DNA from: DASWRT01 sp036403035
GTDB taxonomy: Bacteria; Pseudomonadota; Alphaproteobacteria; ATCC43930; CGMCC-115725
Reading direction: 5' to 3'
Length of the DNA stretch: 8,519 bases
Assembly (NCBI GenBank): GCA_036403035.1
Contig: DASWRT010000298.1
Coordinates: 1-8,519 of the forward strand
Positions 7,203 through 8,519 of the stretch are shown here, piece after piece; the stretch's first letter is position 1; each line of letters starts with the position of its first letter. Below the pieces are notes generated by a model, which saw only the letters and a list, made by a program, of their open reading frames with translations, did not search any database and was not told the origin of the DNA. The translations under genes were made by a program, and so were the position numbers.

Positions 7203-7801
7203 GACATAGCAGACTTTGTTTCCGCCTTGGCCTCGCCCCGCCTTTGCGAGGCGGTTTCGTTCGTGCCGGTGACGCCGCTGCGCTGGCCCGCGCCGTAACC
7301 GGCGCCCTCCGCTCGAGCGCGTTCACCGAAGTACCCTTCCGCCTCATGGCGGCCATAAGCCTCTTCCGCCTGCCCGCTCGAGGGTTTGGAACGCAACAAG
7401 GCCATCCCAATTGCGCCGGCAAGGAAACCGAAGGCTCCAGCTGCCAACGGATCGATCGTGGGGCGCTGATGCATTACACCGGCCGTCGCTTCGGGCCGAT
7501 TCGCTTGGAGGCCCGCCTCCAGGGACCAGGAGACACCGCAAGCCCGGGCAATACGCTTCAGCATCCCGTAGGTCGGACCTTCAGGCCCAGCCCCCTTCTC
7601 CATCGCACTGACCCGGGGTTGGGAAATACCAAGACGCTGCGCTAACTCCTTCTGAGTGAGGCTAGCGTGCTCGCGCATTCCCTTCACAAACCGGGCAGCC
7701 TCCGCCGACGCATTCTCAATCGCCTGGATGTCCGCCGCGAACTCACGATCGGTGCCGATCAGCTCATCAAACGATCTTTCAACGCGCTCGGATTTCGCCA
7801 T
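7199..7801 (-). CDS. XRE/HigA-like HTH regulator with C-terminal membrane segment
   Basis: This 200-residue protein has three parts. Residues 1-35 (SFDELIGTDREFAADIQAIE) resemble the leader of HigA-type antitoxins. Residues 36-95 are a Cro/C1 helix-turn-helix: SLTQKELAQRLGISQPRVSA, then MEKG and the PTYGMLKRIARACGV helix. A hydrophobic stretch at about 117-136 (IDPLAAGAFGFLAGAIGMAL) could cross the membrane, and the last 60 residues are Gly/Ala/Glu/Arg-rich and probably unstructured. The ATG at 7799-7801 has GGAGAAG (7806-7812). The upstream gene ends 12 bases before. The likely operator is the palindrome at 8161-8176 on the operon promoter, implying autorepression. A membrane-tethered XRE protein is unusual. 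HTH family is certain, antitoxin role is inferred from layout, and the membrane call is moderate because the segment is Gly/Ala-rich. Confidence 0.85.
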   Translation of the reverse strand: MAKSERVERSFDELIGTDREFAADIQAIENASAEAARFVKGMREHASLTQKELAQRLGISQPRVSAMEKGAGPEGPTYGMLKRIARACGVSWSLEAGLQANRPEATAGVMHQRPTIDPLAAGAFGFLAGAIGMALLRSKPSSGQAEEAYGRHEAEGYFGERARAEGAGYGAGQRSGVTGTNETASQRRGEAKAETKSAMS

Positions 7802-7813
7802 TTCGCTTCTCCG

Positions 7814-8146
7814 CTAGGGCAGCTCGGCCAACCGTCTTTTTGCCTCAGTTTCTGCGACGCCAATGCCAATAACGGATACGTCACCGACCCAGACGACGGT
7901 CACATCAGCGCCGATGGGCTGGTCATCAATTAGGTAGAACACACCCTCTCTGCCTTCCTTATGGAAGAAGAACGGGCTACCAAGCATCCGGTCCTCGTCG
8001 AAGGCCGAGGAACCAAATTCCAAAGCGTTCTTCAGCCTCGCCGCCAACATTGCCCCGTCATAGCGGCTTCTCGCACGCGATGCGTGGATTTCGGCGTAAG
8101 CGTCGTAGGAGCCATCGACTGCTCTGGCCCAGTAAAGCTTCCCCAT
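7814..8146 (-). CDS. Uncharacterised 110-residue protein, first gene of the XRE operon
   Basis: I do not recognise this family. The protein starts MGKLYWARAVDGSYDAYAEI, continues with a helix-like stretch (YDGAMLAARLKNALEFGS) and then alternating strands (SPFFFHKEGREGVFYLI, ADVTVVWVGDVSVIGIGV), and ends in a charged helix (ETEAKRRLAEL). This gives a small soluble alpha/beta protein with no signal peptide or membrane segment. The position is that of a toxin in a higB-higA-type pair, directly before an HTH gene with a 12-base gap, but I see no RelE/HigB or ParE catalytic pattern, so toxin is only a contextual guess. The ATG at 8144-8146 follows AGGGGAGGTGA, a strong ribosome site. Codon use is less GC-biased than in dnaX or recR, consistent with acquisition by transfer. 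Confidence 0.75.
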   Translation of the reverse strand: MGKLYWARAVDGSYDAYAEIHASRARSRYDGAMLAARLKNALEFGSSAFDEDRMLGSPFFFHKEGREGVFYLIDDQPIGADVTVVWVGDVSVIGIGVAETEAKRRLAELP

Positions 8147-8157
8147 TCACCTCCCCT

Positions 8158-8186
8158 CATATAACGTATTCGTTATTGAACTGCAA
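8158..8186 (-). promoter_or_regulatory. Promoter and operator palindrome of the XRE operon
   Basis: Read on the minus strand, TTGCAG (8181-8186) and TATATG (8158-8163) are 17 bases apart, a good sigma-70 match. A perfect inverted repeat ATAACG-TATT-CGTTAT (8161-8176) overlaps the -10 and spacer, a classic repressor site for a Cro/C1-type dimer, most simply the XRE protein of this operon. The -10 box is so close to the gene that transcription starting seven bases downstream would leave a leader of only about five bases, excluding most of the AGGGGAGG ribosome site. Either the transcript is nearly leaderless or another, upstream promoter is also used. Confidence 0.65.
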
Positions 8187-8431
8187 GAGCGTGAAAGCCA
8201 TGGTTAAAAAACGGAGCCGCCCTACAACTTTACCTACAATCCGCGTCAACACCGCCAGCCGAAGCTGCAAAGCCAGCCAACGCCCCAGAACATTCTTCTT
8301 CAACCGATACAGGCTTCCCAATTTCGGCATTGGAGCCCGCGCACATAGAGGCGGCATTTATCGCGCATCGGCAGCATCGCAGGAAGCGAGACCAACTTCG
8401 CTATAATAACTTGGAATATAACGCTAATTGC
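8187..8431. other. 245-bp intergenic stretch without a supported gene
   Basis: This stretch lies between the XRE operon promoter and the end of the FIST-type gene. Its right end (8395-8430) is A/T-rich, including CTATAATAAC, but no matching -35 was found on either strand. A minus-strand open frame of 66 codons (8157-8357) ends in a TGA seven bases inside the operon's own promoter; its protein is basic and has no recognised motif or ribosome site. It could be a leader peptide or a decayed gene, but I do not call it. No tRNA, terminator or clear repeat was found. Confidence 0.4.
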
Positions 8432-8519
8432 TTACCCGAACAGCGTCAGCACGCCGGTATAGGTGTAGAGCCGGTCGTTGCAGATCTCGCCGTTGCCGAA
8501 GAACCCGGCGAGCGGCAGG
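8432..8519 (-). CDS. Probable FIST-domain sensory protein, C-terminal end only
   Basis: Read on the minus strand from the right edge, one frame gives 28 codons ending in TAA (8432-8434). The residues LPLAGFFGNGEIC, then NDRLYTYTGVLTLFG, resemble the last strands of the FIST C domain, where a G-x-GEI motif is followed by a short loop and a Y-T-x-V-L-T-L strand at the very C-terminus. FIST proteins are sensory modules thought to bind small ligands such as amino acids and are often linked to signalling. Only the tail is visible, so the call rests on a short pattern. No terminator is evident after the stop. Confidence 0.55.
   Translation of the reverse strand, partial: LPLAGFFGNGEICNDRLYTYTGVLTLFG

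Overview
The window reads as GC-rich chromosome of an alphaproteobacterium. The evidence is a GroEL ending in the Gly-Met-rich tail common in that class, a small SRP RNA directly ahead of dnaX-ybaB-recR, and a 1-aminocyclopropane-1-carboxylate (ACC) deaminase paired with its AcdR regulator, as in plant-associated proteobacteria. I cannot name a genus. Three core blocks (groEL; ffs-dnaX-ybaB-recR; a FIST-domain gene at the right edge) alternate with accessory modules.

Positions 2-1080 hold the last 333 residues of GroEL and a strong rho-independent terminator. Positions 1090-2744 hold acdS (minus strand) and acdR (plus strand), transcribed away from a 158-bp region rich in inverted repeats. 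AcdS would cleave ACC, the ethylene precursor, to ammonia and 2-oxobutyrate; AcdR is the Lrp-type regulator expected to control it. Positions 2904-3603 hold an overlapping MntA nucleotidyltransferase / HepT HEPN pair, a toxin-antitoxin module of the type in which MntA AMPylates the HEPN ribonuclease. It ends just ahead of the ffs promoter. This HepT lacks the usual Arg of the RX4-6H motif.

Positions 3633-6820 are core. They hold ffs with an extended -10 promoter; a 12-bp hairpin; dnaX (clamp loader tau subunit); ybaB, which overlaps the dnaX stop by four bases; and recR. Between ybaB and recR lie two opposed arrays of four 7-base units that can fold in alternative ways just ahead of the recR start.

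Positions 8186 down to 6858 (minus strand) form a compact three-gene operon that I do not recognise as a named system: a 110-residue soluble protein, a 200-residue XRE/HigA-like HTH protein with a predicted membrane segment, and a 114-residue two-helix membrane protein whose TTG start overlaps the preceding stop. A perfect ATAACG-N4-CGTTAT palindrome sits on the -10 box, as expected for autorepression. This is the best candidate for an undescribed system, possibly a membrane-linked toxin-antitoxin-like module. The right edge carries the last 28 codons of a probable FIST-domain protein.
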